Assembly (NCBI GenBank): GCA_035772405.1
Contig: JAYKKM010000439.1
Span: forward strand, 10,457,501 to 10,521,500
DNA: 64,000 bases
Direction: 5' to 3'
Source of the DNA: Chrysogorgia sp. JL179-B06
Lineage: Eukaryota > Cnidaria > Anthozoa > Scleralcyonacea > Chrysogorgiidae
The number at the start of each line of letters is the position of its first letter. Position 1 is the stretch's first letter. Below are positions 31,832-42,682 of the stretch, one piece after another. The notes below the pieces were generated by a model. That model was not told where the DNA came from. It did no database searches and saw nothing but the letters and a program-made list of their open reading frames with translations. The position numbers were made by a program, and so were the translations under genes.

Positions 31832-32281
31832 GTGTTAAGTAATATTACGCTTACCAGTAAAGAAAGTGATGCACACGGCAGTAATGCGAGTGCACAAGTC
31901 TCAGTGGCCAAAGCAAAAGCGAAATTACCAAAACCTACCCTAAAACGATTTGCTGGTGATCCAACTCAATGGCATTCCTTTTGGGACAGTTTTTCAGCAG
32001 CAGTTCACGATAATAATGATGTATCAAAGGTCGATAAATTCAACTATTTAAGAAGTCTACTAGAAGGTCCAGCAGCGGCTGCGATTGAAGGGTTTTCACT
32101 GACGAAGGAAAACTATGAGGCTACAATCAAATTATTAGAGGACAGATTTGTCAACCCTCAAATTATTGTGTCAAGTCACATGGATGCCTTATTGAAGTTA
32201 AAAGTCATAGAAGATATTAATGATCTACAAAAGATTCGTTGGTTGTTCGATCAAATTGAAACCCACGCTGGGAGTTTGTAG
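31832..32281 (+). pseudogene. BEL/Pao gag capsid fragment
   Basis: PKPTLKRFAGDPTQWHSFWD, then SAAVHDNNDVSKVDKFNYL and LLEGPAAAAIEGFSLTKENY, is the DUF1759-type gag block of BEL/Pao elements. An in-frame TAG ends it at 32281, and upstream gag has stops. Confidence 0.85.
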
Positions 32282-32585
32282 AATTTGGGATTTTAGAAAT
32301 CTAAATCTTATGGCAGCCTTTTAATACCTGTTATTGTGAGCAAATTGCCAGAGGAAATGCAACTAATTATCAGCAGGAAGCTGGAAAAAGGAAACTGAGA
32401 TGTAGATAAATTGTTGGATGAATTCAAAACAGAGTTAGAAGCTAGAGAGCGTTGCAATATGATGAATACTTCATCCTCGACATCCAAGAAGGACGGTGCA
32501 GCTCTGGTAAGATGCCACCTTACTCCCTTTAATCACTCCCTTTTGCAGTTTTTGTCATAAACAGCACCCATCCATTAAATGCACT

Positions 32586-33169
32586 GTGGTCACTGAAGTT
32601 TCTGCTCGCCGTGCCATTCTACGAAGGAAAGGAAAATGTTTTTCATGCCTGAAGTCAGGTCATCTTGCAAGAAATTGTCCATCAAAGTTCAACTGCCAGA
32701 AGTGTAGCAAGCGTCATCACACCTCACTTTGTGAAGAGGAAAAAGTTAATCAGAAGGGAGCTGAAGAGAAAAATGTAACACCTGAACACAAGAACACTGC
32801 ATCCTCTACAATGTGTATCAGAAGCAACACAGCAGAGTCGTATTCGACTCCTGCAGTCAGCGTTCATACGTCACTCAACGTTTACAGAAAAATCTGAAGC
32901 TGCCTTCAACTGGAAGTGATACTCTACACATTACAGCATTCGGTGACGAGACACCAAGTCAAGGGGAATACAACAAGGTACAACTCTCAGTAACAACAAT
33001 TGATGGAATGGAACTTTATGTCAAGGCATATATTGTACCAACCATATGTAGCCCGATAAGCAATCAAACCATTGAAGCAGCTGTTGAAAGATACTGTATC
33101 CTTACCTTCAAGGATTACAATTGGCTGAAGCATCTATTTCACTTGATGAAATCGAAGTCGACATCTTAA
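32586..33169 (+). pseudogene. BEL/Pao zinc knuckles and aspartic protease remnant
   Basis: Zinc knuckles CFSCLKSGHLARNC and CQKCSKRHHTSLC lie at 32630-32750. The protease starts near DSCSQRSYVTQRL in the next frame (D-S in place of the usual D-S/T-G). A frameshift at about 32830 separates them. Confidence 0.8.
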
Positions 33170-33498
33170 TTGGAGCCGATTATTACTGGAATTTCTTCAC
33201 AAGCATCACCAGAAGAGGAGCTAATCCAGGACCTGTGGCCATATGGATAAACTTGGCTGGATACTTTCAGGACCAGTGGTCACCAATTGTCACAAGAGCC
33301 CGAGATGCACTGTGAACCTGAGTTCCGCTCATGTTTTACGGATCGAAGCCTCAGTGATTCAGACTGGAAAAGAACCTGACATCACAAAAGAACTGTGCAA
33401 GTTTTGGGATCTGGAAACGCTTGGAATTAGAAAGGAGGAGCCTTCTGTGTGTGACAAGTTCAAACAAGAATTGAAATTCAACGGAGAAACTACAGTGC

Positions 33499-34329
33499 TT
33501 GCGTGAAGAGACTGGGATAGTGGGATCGCTGATAAATCGTCTTCGAACAACCCCTGACCTTCTACAAGAATATAGCAAGGTCATCCAAGATCAGATAAGC
33601 TGTGGAGTTGTTGAAACGTTTGGGGAAGAGGATGTGAAGGCACCAGGAAACATTCATTACCTTCCACACAAAGAAGTCGTGAGAGTGGACAAGAACACCA
33701 CTAAAGTACGAATTGTGTATGACGCGTCTGCCAGGAAGTATGCTCCAAGTTTAAATGATTGCCTCTCTCCGGTCCTCCTCTCACACCGTTGATAATCTCG
33801 GTTCCGCGTACATCCCTTAGCTGTGACAGCCGACATAGATAAGGCTTTTCTCAAAACCGGAACATCGCGATTACCTGAGATTTCTCTGGACCCATCGAGT
33901 GAATTTCCACAAGTTCAAGTACTGCGATTCAAGAGAGTCGTTTTTGAACTTACATCTAGCCCATTCATTTTAAACGCAACGTTCAATCATCATTTTAGCC
34001 ATTATGTTTCGACAGATCCAGAGTTTGTAAATGACATTTTACGATCTCTTTACGTCAACGACTTTGCATCCAGTTCCTGCAGTGTTTCCTCATCTTTGCA
34101 GCTCTCAGAAAAGGTGAAGAATCGATTTTTGGAAAGAGATTTTAATATGAGAAAATGGCTAAGTAACTCCCAAGAGTTGACAGACGCGTATCGGAAGAAT
34201 CCTGAGTTCTCAGAAGTGAACGTCGGTCAACAAAACCCTCTCATGCATAAAGATGAAGTTCGTATCCATAGCCAATCCTTACTAATGGCGGAGTGTGATA
34301 CTCGGACAGATATGGCATACATCTACTGA
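33499..34329 (+). pseudogene. BEL/Pao reverse transcriptase, catalytic motif altered
   Basis: Motifs: VRIVYDASARKYAPSLNDCL (first frame), then ADIDKAFLKTG (motif A) and LYVNDFASSS where active BEL elements have YVDD. The Asp-to-Asn change and the frameshift at about 33790 would abolish activity. Confidence 0.85.
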
Positions 34330-34400
34330 CCAATTGATGATTGAATTTACCAACGTTTTGAACGATGTAGATTCAGAAGTCGTAACGAAACGAATCGTCC

Positions 34401-35085
34401 TTGAATGATCCATTGGGACTTATCTCTCCGATTGTGCTGATGTTCAAGTTGTTATTTCAAGAATTATGCAAGTCAAATCTAAATTGGGACGATCAACTGG
34501 TCATTGCTCGAAGGTGGCAAGAAATAATCAGCAATCTGGAAGACGTCGACGACATCTTTCTGAACAGATGTTATTGTAAAGAGTTGTGCAAAGATGTCAA
34601 GTCATTCCAACTCCATGCGTTTGGGGACGCATCTGAATCGGCCTATGGAACGTGTGTCTATTTGCGCTGTGAACACGAATACAACGTACACTGCAACCTC
34701 ATCGCGTCGAAAACACGAGTAGCACCCATGACCAGCCAAACTATTCCGCGTCTTGAGTTATTATCCTGTTTATTATCGGCACGAATAATGGACAGCGTAA
34801 AGAAAGCAATTGGAGGAATGGTGAACGCTGTGGAGTGATTCGACTACCGCTCTATATTGGATTAGGAACATTGAGAAAGAATACAAGCCATTCGTACAGA
34901 ATAGAGTCATGGAAATCAGGAAGTTGGTGCCGCCTAAACGATGGAGATACTGCCCTACGAAAGAGAATCCCGCAGATATCGCATCGCGTGGAGCTTTAGC
35001 TACAGAACTGCTCCATGATCAGAAATGGTGGTACGGACCGACGTTTCTGAGTGGATCCGAAGAAGAATATGGGCTACCAAGTTAA
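34401..35085 (+). pseudogene. BEL/Pao RNase H region
   Basis: DPLGLISPIVLMFKLLFQEL and LHAFGDASESAYGTCVYLR, then PMTSQTIPRLELLSCLLSAR, are the usual blocks after RT in BEL elements. The frame breaks at 34838, and further matching pieces ([17 protein letters not shown], in another frame) reach about 35010. Confidence 0.8.
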
Positions 35086-35105
35086 CTGGAAATTCAGCCT
35101 ATGAA

Positions 35106-35240
35106 AAAAATTTCGGATTTAGAAAACGTTTTGCGGATTTGAAATATATTTTCGGATTTGAAATATATTTTCGGATTTGAAAAAAGATTTGTGAATTTGA
35201 AAAAGTTTTACGAATTTCAAAAAGATATTTTCGGATTTAA
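35106..35240 (+). repeat. Minisatellite of TTCGGATTTGAAATATATT units
   Basis: Five to six diverged units of 18-20 bp right at the 3' edge of the BEL remnant. Confidence 0.75.
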
Positions 35241-35306
35241 TACTTTTATTGAAATTTAAAATATATTTCTGACTGTCCAGATAACGATCAAAACCTACTA
35301 TTAAAC

Positions 35307-35779
35307 CAAGGGAGCACAGCAGAATGATTTGTAGAATCTTACCTAGTAAAATAAAATCTTTATATTCCGTAGAATTCAATTCAAGTTATAAACTCCCATT
35401 TATAAAAGTTTGTAGAATGTAGATACGATAGTTTGTTTTTAAAAAAGTCTGTTGTTATATGACTAACCGCTGGCTATGCATAGTGCGGGCGAAATATTCC
35501 GAGCATGTGGCGAGGATTGCAGCGGCCGCGATCGTGGACGGAATTCTCCGAGCATGCGGCGAGGCTTGCACGAGGGGGCCCGTCTCCACGTTCACGCCCG
35601 CACTATGCATAGCCAGCGGTTAGTCATATAACAACAGACTTTTTTAAAAACAAACTATCGTATCTACATTCTACAAACTTTTATAAATGGGAGTTTATAA
35701 CTTGAATTGAATTCTACGGAATATAAAGATTTTATTTTACTAGGTAAGATTCTACAAATCATTCTGCTGTGCTCCCTTG
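35307..35779. repeat. Inverted repeat with 185-bp arms
   Basis: Left arm 35307-35491, right arm 35595-35779, almost identical over their length (for example CGCTGGCTATGCATAGTGCG and its complement). The 103-bp spacer is GC-rich and has its own direct repeat (CCGAGCATG.GGCGAGG). The right arm is also part of the tandem duplication at 42302. Confidence 0.9.
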
Positions 35780-35962
35780 AGTCAATTATGTGACTGGGAA
35801 GTGTCTTGTTTTCCTTTCATGTCGCGATAATAGCTGACTCAGCAGTTATATTCTATTGCATCATCTCAAGCTAAAGTAGCCTGAGTTAACGCCCAGCGGG
35901 CGTCTTGTTTACATATTGTTTTACGTTGATATTTAATGAGGTTAGTATATAACCAAGGTTAA

Positions 35963-36362
35963 AGGTGCCGTCAAGTCCGTTCTGCGCATGTCCACGTTTC
36001 TGTTTACATCGTTTGTTTACATTGCATTATATAAACATTGAACATGAAGTATTGCGGATTTTATTCACACGCTTGAGCTTTTCCGCTTAAAAAGCGTGTT
36101 ATAAGAAGCTGTTTGGTTCCTAAATGTTGTTAATATATCAAACTACCACTCGTGACTTCGCCAACTTTAACGAATACTCACTTTGGAACTGTCGCAAATC
36201 TATTCCGTTAAGTAGCTCGCGCAAGTTTACCGTTATGATTCGTTTGAATTTGAATTGATCGTTCCGATTCGTTCGCTCGCAGTCAACATTAATATACATT
36301 CCAAAGGTCGGGACCCCACTTTTGATATGTGATACATACGCAGAACGGGCTTGACGGCACCT
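35963..36362. mobile_element. TTAA-flanked MITE inside repeat A1
   Basis: TTAA at 35959-35962 and 36363-36366 surrounds terminal repeats AGGTGCCGTCAAG(T)CCGTTCTGCG and CGCAGAACGGGCTTGACGGCACCT. Repeat A2 has the empty site AAGGTTAACAACT at 41851-41863. Perfect TTAA excision geometry; piggyBac or Kolobok type. Confidence 0.92.
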
Positions 36363-36639
36363 TTAACAACTAATGAACTGCGCAGGGCTTGGGGCGAGCA
36401 AGCGACTGGCTATACGCCCACTGACGGCACATAGCAGAGCGAGCAGATTGCGAAAATGGGTTGATGCGAGTGGTTATATGAGAGGCACACCATGCTTGGC
36501 TGAGCATTGCGCCTGCTGACGGCACAACGAAGACATAGCGGAGTATCAGTAGCAGATGAGAAGTAAAGAAAATGGCAAAAATAGAAATGGAGACAGGGAA
36601 CGACGGAGGGAGTAGCAGTGGTACGATACACGCACGAAC

Positions 36640-37210
36640 AAGTATCAATTGGTCACTTGCCATTCCGAACTAGCTTGGTCGAAGTGGTAACGCAAGCTAT
36701 AGCGCAAGCGAATGGACAACAGTCAGGACAACACGGACGAATCCAGGCTCTGGAGCAACTTGGCGGCACCACTCCGGGAAACAGTGCGGAGAAAAGGTAT
36801 GGAGTCGCAATGGCCCGTTCGGCTCAGGTATGACCAGCGATTCATAGCCGTCACTCACAGCAAGGTGCAAGTCCCCGGGCAGGGAACTCTACATTCAGGC
36901 AAACGCAGGCGAAACTGGACGCTCGAACTTCTTGACAAATGCTCAGAATTACCAAGCGTTTTTCCTTCGGGCCCGGTCGCTCGCCAATCCCACCGAAAGT
37001 CGTCTCGACAACACTAGAAAATTAGTTTCTCGAGATGGCCAAAAATTTAGAGGCCCCAACGACCGAATCGCCTTCATTTATCATCAAAAGGGGCTCGATC
37101 GTGCCTGTAACTATAATCACCGCGCGAAAGAAACAAGAGGTGTTAGATATGTTGACATGCATGGTTTCAGCTGCCTTTACACGCAATCTCGTACTTACAC
37201 GTAGATCGCG
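36640..37210 (+). pseudogene. Ngaro-like gag region, broken
   Basis: Overlapping short frames keep a plausible gag tail: FLTNAQNYQAFF-like sequence, then IAFIYHQKGLDRACNYNHRA, which resembles the Cys/His (C-x..C-x4-H) block of DIRS gag with two Cys lost. Assignment rests on position and this block. Confidence 0.45.
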
Positions 37211-37579
37211 CGATCTGCTGGCTTACATGGCGCTCATTATACGCATGGCCCGCCAAGCGTTACAGCGGCGTGTGTTGGTATAATTACGATCGCGCATTTC
37301 GCCTCAAAGCCGCAGCGTCGAACCTTTTTTACGAACTTTGCCAAAAGTGCACGTGGCCTCACAAATAAACTTAACGAACTAGCTTACAGATGCAATTAAT
37401 TATAAATCCGGATCGCCGGAAAGTAAAGGGTATAAACATCTGTTAATAATAGACGAGTGTCTCTTCCCTTCGGCTTATGCTCGAACCCTGAGGCGGGTGG
37501 TAGGCCCTTCGCACTTCTCCGGCGATTGATGGCTTTAAACAGAGTTGCGCAAATACCCATATGATACCTGCGGGGCTCA

Positions 37580-37700
37580 TGGTAAAATAGTCGTCTAAAT
37601 AATGTAAAAGTTCGCGAACGTCGTAACCATTCAAAGAGGTCAGCTAAACTATTAAAAACACCTGGTCAGCGTCACAACGGCCTTTGGCAATCGCTTATAA
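37580..37700 (-). pseudogene. DIRS-type reverse transcriptase fragment, inverted
   Basis: The minus strand reads GVFNSLADLFEWLRRS, then, after one frameshift, YDVRELLHYLDDYFTMSPAG. LADLFEW...LLHYLDDY is the palm motif of DIRS/Ngaro reverse transcriptase. It points opposite to the RNase H and recombinase that follow, so an internal inversion has occurred. Confidence 0.75.
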
Positions 37701-37714
37701 CGAACTGTACCCCA

Positions 37715-38570
37715 TTGTGCTCACATGCCATATTTGGGATAGGGAGTGGTCTCGTAAATGCGTTCAGTTCCTGTGCGACAAAGAGAGCGCAGTTTCTGTC
37801 ATCACGTCCCGCAAAAGATGACAAGATAATGCACCGCCTTCGCGCAATTTTTCTCGTGTCTGCGCGACACAACTTCAAACCGATGGCTACATATGTGCCG
37901 TAAAACTAATGTGGTGGAGTCACAAGTTGACCTGGTAACACTATCATCGCGGTTGATGCTTCGTCTCGTTTTAACATGCAGGCTTCCCGACTAGCACAGC
38001 AAGCCAACCCGACACCCGTATTGGCTAGCGCGGCTGACATTGCAGCTATGACAAATAGAACAAGGGAGTTGATGTGCCAAGGTCTGGCTGGGTCAACTCG
38101 GCGAATATATTCGACTGCTCAACGCAGATTCTTAGAGTTTTGTCACTGGAGCCAGCAAGCGAGTGGACATTAATGACTTTTGCATCGCACCTTTCGCGCG
38201 TATTAAAAGCTGAGTCAATTAAAGTATCTTTAGCAGGCGTGCGGTCTTTGCACTTCGAACATGGTTTGGCCAATCCTGTGAGCAATTGTCTACGACGACA
38301 AGGCGTCTTAAGGGGATAAAGCCCAAGGTGGGGCTACCCGGCAGCGTCTCCCGGTCACATTTGAGATTTTAGAAAGATTTTATCCGCCTCTAGACCTGAA
38401 CAAATATATAGATACTCTATTTTGGGTAGCGTTCTGCACAGCATTGTACGGTTGTTTTTCTTTGCGTTCTGGGGAAATTACTACAAGCTCCAATAAATTC
38501 GACTCACCAATGCATCTTGCGCTAAGTGACATTAAGGTCGACAGCAAGTATAACCCCAGACGGGCATCCT
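37715..38570 (+). pseudogene. DIRS RNase H end and tyrosine recombinase, 5' half
   Basis: 37715-37903 has KDDKIMHRLRAIFLVSARHN, the end of a DIRS RNase H. The recombinase starts near 37976: QANPTPV, then QGLAGSTRRIYSTAQRRFLE (SAM-like N-terminal domain), TFASHLSRVLKAESIKVSLA and GVRSLHFEHGL in the next frame. A third frame (38346-38530) reads PVTFEILERFYPPL and CTALYGCFSLRSGEIT with the first catalytic Arg (codon at 38465). The His-x-x-Arg and Tyr boxes are missing; the minisatellite begins at that point. Confidence 0.82.
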
Positions 38571-38572
38571 AG

Positions 38573-40545
38573 CAAACTAAGCGCAAGTCCCAGACTGGCA
38601 TTTCTAGTAAACTGGGTGCATTCCCAAAATGGCATTTCTAGCAAACTGGGTGCAGTCCCAGACTGGCATTCTAGCAAACTGGGTGCATTCCCAAAATGGC
38701 ATTCTAGCAAACTGGGTGCAGTCCCAAAATGGCATTCTAGCAAACTGGGTGCAGTCCCAGACTGGCATTTCTAGCAAACTGGGTGCAGTCCTAGACTGGC
38801 ATTTCTAGCAAACTGGGTGCAGTCCCAGACTGGCATTCTAGCAAACTGGGTGCATTCCCAAAATGGCATTCTAGCAAACTGGGTGCAGTCCCAAAATGGC
38901 ATTCTAGCAAACTGGGTGCAGTCCCAGACTGGCATTTCTAGCAAACTGGGTGCATTCCCAAAATGGCATTCTAGCAAACTGGGTGCAGTCCCAGACTGGC
39001 ATTTCTAGCAAACTGGGTGCAGACCCAAAATGGCATTCTAGCAAACTGGGTGCAGTCCCAGTATGGCATTTCTAGCGAACTGGGTGCTTTCCCAAAATGG
39101 CATTCTAGCAAACTGGGTGCAGTCCCAGACTGGCATTTCTAGCAAACTGGGTGCAGTCCCAGACTGGCATTCTAGCAAACTGGGTGCATTCCCAAAATGG
39201 CATTCTAGCAAACTGGGTGCAGTCCCAAAATGGCATTCTAGCAAACTGGGTGCAGTCCCAGACTGGCATTTCTAGCAAACTGGGTGCAGTCCTAGACTGG
39301 CATTTCTAGCAAACTGGGTTCAGTCCCAGACTGGCATTCTAGCAAACTGGGTGCATTCCCAAAATGGCATTCTAGCAAACTGGGTGCAGTCCCAAAATGG
39401 CATTCTAGCAAACTGGGTGCAGTCCCAGACTGGCATTTCTAGCAAACTGGGTGCAGTCCTAGACTGGCATTTCTAGCAAACTGGGCGCAGTCTCAGACTG
39501 GCATTTCTAGCAAACTGGGTGCATTCCCAAAATGGCATTCTAGCAAACTGGGTGCAGTCCCAGACTGGCATTTCTAGCAAACTGGGTGTAGACCCAAAAT
39601 GGCATTCTAGCAAACTGGGTGCAGTCCCAGTATGGCATTTCTAGCGAACTGGGTGCTTTCCCAAAATGGCATTCTAGCAAACTGGGTGCAGTCCCAGACT
39701 GGCATTTCTAGCAAACTGGGTGCAGTCCCAAAATGGCATTCTAGCAAACTGGGTGCAGTCCCAGACTGGCATTTCTAGCAAACTGGGTGCATTCCCAAAA
39801 TGGCATTCTAGCAAACTGGGTGCAGTCCCAGACTGGCATTTCTAGCAAACTGGGTGCAGTCCCAAAATGGCATTCTACCAAACTGGGTGCAGTCCCAAAA
39901 TGGCATTCTAGCAAACTGGGTGCAGTCCCAGACTGGCATTTCTAGCAAACTGGGTGCAGTCCCAAAATGGCATTCTACCAAACTGGGTGCAGTCCCAGAC
40001 TGGCATTCTAGCAAACTGGGTGCAGTCCCAGACTGGCATTTCTAGCAAACTGGGTGCATTCCCAAAATGGCATTCTAGCATACTGGGTGCAGTCCCAGAC
40101 TGGCATTTCTAGCAAACTGGGTGCATTCCCAAAATGGCATTCTAGCAAACTGGGTGCAGTCCCAAAATGGCATTCTAGCAAACTGGGTGCAGTCCTAGCA
40201 AACTGGGTGCAGTCCTAGACTGGCATTTCTAGCAAACTGGGCGCAGTCCCAGACTGGCATTTCTAGCAAACTGGGTGCATTCCCAAAATGGCATTCTAGC
40301 ATACTGGGTGCAGTCCCAGACTGGCATTCTAGCAAACTGGGTGCAGTCCCAGACTGGCATTCTAGCAAACTGGGTAGCAAACTGGGTGCATTCCCAAAAT
40401 GGCATTCTAGCAAACTGGGGGGTGCATTCCCAAAATGGCATTCTAGCAAACTGGGTGCAGTCCCAGACTGGCATTTCTAGCATACTGGGTGCAGTCCCAG
40501 ACTGGCAGTTCTAGCATACTTTTCTAGCGTACTAGGTGAATGACA
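38573..40545 (+). repeat. Minisatellite 1, unit ~34 bp, more than 50 copies
   Basis: The unit is GCAAACTGGGTGCAGTCCCA followed by GACTGGCATTTCTA. Two main variants alternate: CAGTCCCAGACTGGCATTTC and CATTCCCAAAATGGCATTC. Higher-order blocks of several units repeat (for example around 38600-38760 and 39080-39260). The open frames across it result from the repeat and are not genes. Confidence 0.97.
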
Positions 40546-41600
40546 TTCTAGCAAACTGGGTGCAGCCCCAGAATGGCATTTCTAGCATACTGGGTGCCAG
40601 CCCCAGATTGGCATTCACTGGGTGCAGTCCCAGATCGACATTCACTGGGTGCAGTCCCAGATCGACATTCACTGGGTGCAGTCCCAGATCGACATTCACT
40701 GGGTGCAGTCCCAGATCGACATTCACTGGGTGCAGTCCCAGATCGACATTCACTGGGTGCAGTCCCAGATCGACATTCACTGGGTGCAGTCCCAGACTGG
40801 CATTCACTGGGTGCAGTCCCAGATCGACATTCACTGGGTGCAGTCCCAGATCGAAATTCACTGGGTGCAGTCCCAGATCGACATTCACTGGGTGCAGTCC
40901 CAGATTGGCAATATTCACTGGGTGCAGTCCCAGATTGGCAATATTCACTGGGTGCAGTCCCAGATCGGCAATACGCACTAACGCACTGGGTGCAGTCCCA
41001 GATTGGCAACATTCACTGGGTGCAGTCCCAGATTGGCAATATTCACTGGGTGCAGTCCCAGATCGGCAATACGCACTTGGTGCAGTCCCAGATTGGCAAC
41101 ATTCACTGGGTGCAGTCCCAGATTGGCAATATTCACTGGGTGCAGTGATGCAGTCCCAGATTGGCAATACTCACTTGGTGCAGTCCCAGATTGGCAATAT
41201 TCACTGGGTGCAGTCCCAGATTGGCAATATTCACTGGGTGCAGTCCCAGATTGGCAATACTCACTGGGTGCAGTCCCAGATCGGCAATATTCACTTGGTG
41301 CAGTCCCAGATTGGCAATATTCACTGGGTGCAGTCCCAGATTGGCAATATTCACTGGGTGCAGTCCCAGATTGGCAATACTCACTGGGTGCAGTCCCAGA
41401 TCGGCAATATTCACTGGGTGCAGTCCCAGATTGGCAATATTCACTGGGTGCAGTCCCAGATTAGCAATATTCACTGGGTGCAGTCCCAGATTGGCAATAT
41501 TCACGGGGTGCAGTCCCAGATTGGCAATATTCACTGGGTGCAGTCCCAGATTGGCAAGTTTCACTGGGTGCAGTCCCAGATTGACAATATTCACCTGCAG
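40546..41600 (+). repeat. Minisatellite 2, units of 27 and 30 bp, ~35 copies
   Basis: Units are CACTGGGTGCAGTCCCAGAT plus CGACATT (27 bp) up to about 40900, then the same core plus TGGCAATATT (30 bp). The core CTGGGTGCAGTCCCAG is shared with minisatellite 1 and is itself a hairpin (CTGGG/CCCAG). As the units are multiples of three, all six frames stay open for long distances, including a spurious 355-aa frame. Confidence 0.97.
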
Positions 41601-41692
41601 TAACAGTGGGATCAGTGGTTTGGTGCAGTTGAGGGGATCACTGGGAATATATTACTTGGATGGGTGATATATATATAGGATATATCACCTTT

Positions 41693-42222
41693 GGTGGTCA
41701 GGTCAAGATTGGAGATCACAACAGGGCATCCCGACCTGAATCCAAGTAATAACAAGAGCCTGGTAAGTCGGTGTACCCCCCGTCTGCACCTAACCAACCA
41801 TACGGGTAAGTAAAGTGAATGCAGGTGTTAAATGAGGTTAGTATATAACCAAGGTTAACAACTAATGAACTGCGCAGGGCTTGGGGCGAGCAAGCGACTG
41901 GCTATATGATAGGCACACCACGCGTGGCTGATCATTACGCCCACTGACGGCACAGCGAAGACTTCACATAGCAGAGCATCAGTAGCACGACAAGCGAGCA
42001 GATTGCGAAAATGCCCACCATCCCTCCCTGTAATCAAAAGCCATTTCCACCGATAAAAATCGGTGTGATAGGTGTAGACGGTGGTGGTCAGGTCAAGATT
42101 GGAGATCACAACAGGGCATCCCGACCTGAATCCAAGTAATAACAAGAGCCTGGTAAGTCGGTGTACCCCCCCGTCTGCACCTAACCAACCATACGGGTAA
42201 GTAAAGTGAATGCAGGTGTTAA
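41693..42222 (+). repeat. B1-A2-B2 terminal repeat block of the Ngaro-like element
   Basis: B1 (41693-41831) and B2 (42083-42222) both run from GGTGGTCAGGTCAAG to GTGAATGCAGGTGTTA and differ by about one base. A2 (41831-42010) matches A1 at the left end: AATGAGGTTAGTATATAACC, then ACTAATGAACTGCGCAGGGC and GGGGCGAGCAAGCGACTGGC. Confidence 0.85.
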
Positions 42223-42682
42223 TAGAGATTTTAGAAGCAGGGTGTCTAATAGAGTGTTCCTATTGGTCAAGTTTTCAATTATATATCAACACGACACTGA
42301 AGGGCCCGTCTCCACGTTCACGCCCGCACTATGCATAGCCAGCGGTTAGTCATATAACAACAGACTTTTTTAAAAACAAACTATCGTATCTACATTCTAC
42401 AAACTTTTATAAATGGGAGTTTATAACTTGAATTGAATTCTACGGAATATAAAGATTTTATTTTACTAGGTAAGATTCTACAAATCATTCTGCTGTGCTC
42501 CCTTGAGTCAATTATGTGGCTGGGAAGTGTCTTGTTTTCCTTTCATGTCGCGATAATAGCTGACTCAGCAGTTATATTCTATTGCATCATCCCAAGCTAA
42601 AGTAGCCTGAGTTACGCCCAGCGGGCGTCTTGTTTACATATTGTTTATATTTATAGAGATTTTAGAAGCAGGGTGTCTAATA

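Larger units (their letters stand above)
31200..35090 (+). mobile_element. Degraded BEL/Pao LTR retrotransposon
   Basis: ACA|TGGTCCTTCGAGCCGGAT at about 31500-31520 is the usual LTR end plus primer-binding type of BEL elements. Gag (31832-32281), zinc knuckles and protease (32586-33169), RT (33499-34329) and an RNase H region (34401-34838) follow in several frames. No integrase and no 3' LTR were found, so it is truncated and inactive. Confidence 0.85.
35935..42222 (+). mobile_element. Ngaro/DIRS-type tyrosine-recombinase retroelement, rearranged
   Basis: The ends form split direct repeats: A1 at 35935-~36560, then B1 (41693-41831), A2 (41831-42010) and B2 (42083-42222). The order A1...B1-A2-B2 is the hallmark of Ngaro-type DIRS elements, which integrate circular DNA with a tyrosine recombinase. 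Inside are a gag-like region, RT and RNase H fragments and the N-terminal half of a recombinase. It is inactive: the RT piece is inverted, a TTAA MITE sits in A1, and minisatellite occupies the place of the catalytic recombinase end. Confidence 0.8.
35576..42301. repeat. Tandem duplication, copy 1 (interrupted by Ngaro-like element)
   Basis: The unit starts GGGCCCGTCTCCACG and reaches the Ngaro-like insert at about 35935. It resumes at 42223 (AGAGATTTTAGAAGCAGGG) and ends CAACACGACACTGA at 42300. Without the insert the unit would be about 440 bp. It matches copy 2 base for base over most of its length. Confidence 0.85.

Noticed and set aside
38526..40483. Many 60-85-aa frames made of ILANWVQSQ or FARMPFWDCTQ repeats
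   Set aside because: They are translations of the 34-bp minisatellite.
38573..41600. CRISPR array
   Set aside because: Repeats are contiguous variants without unique spacers, and the sequence is a eukaryotic minisatellite.
40536..41603. 355-aa open frame and several other long frames on both strands
   Set aside because: All lie in minisatellites whose units are multiples of three, so every frame stays open; the peptides are pure repeats with no coding sign.
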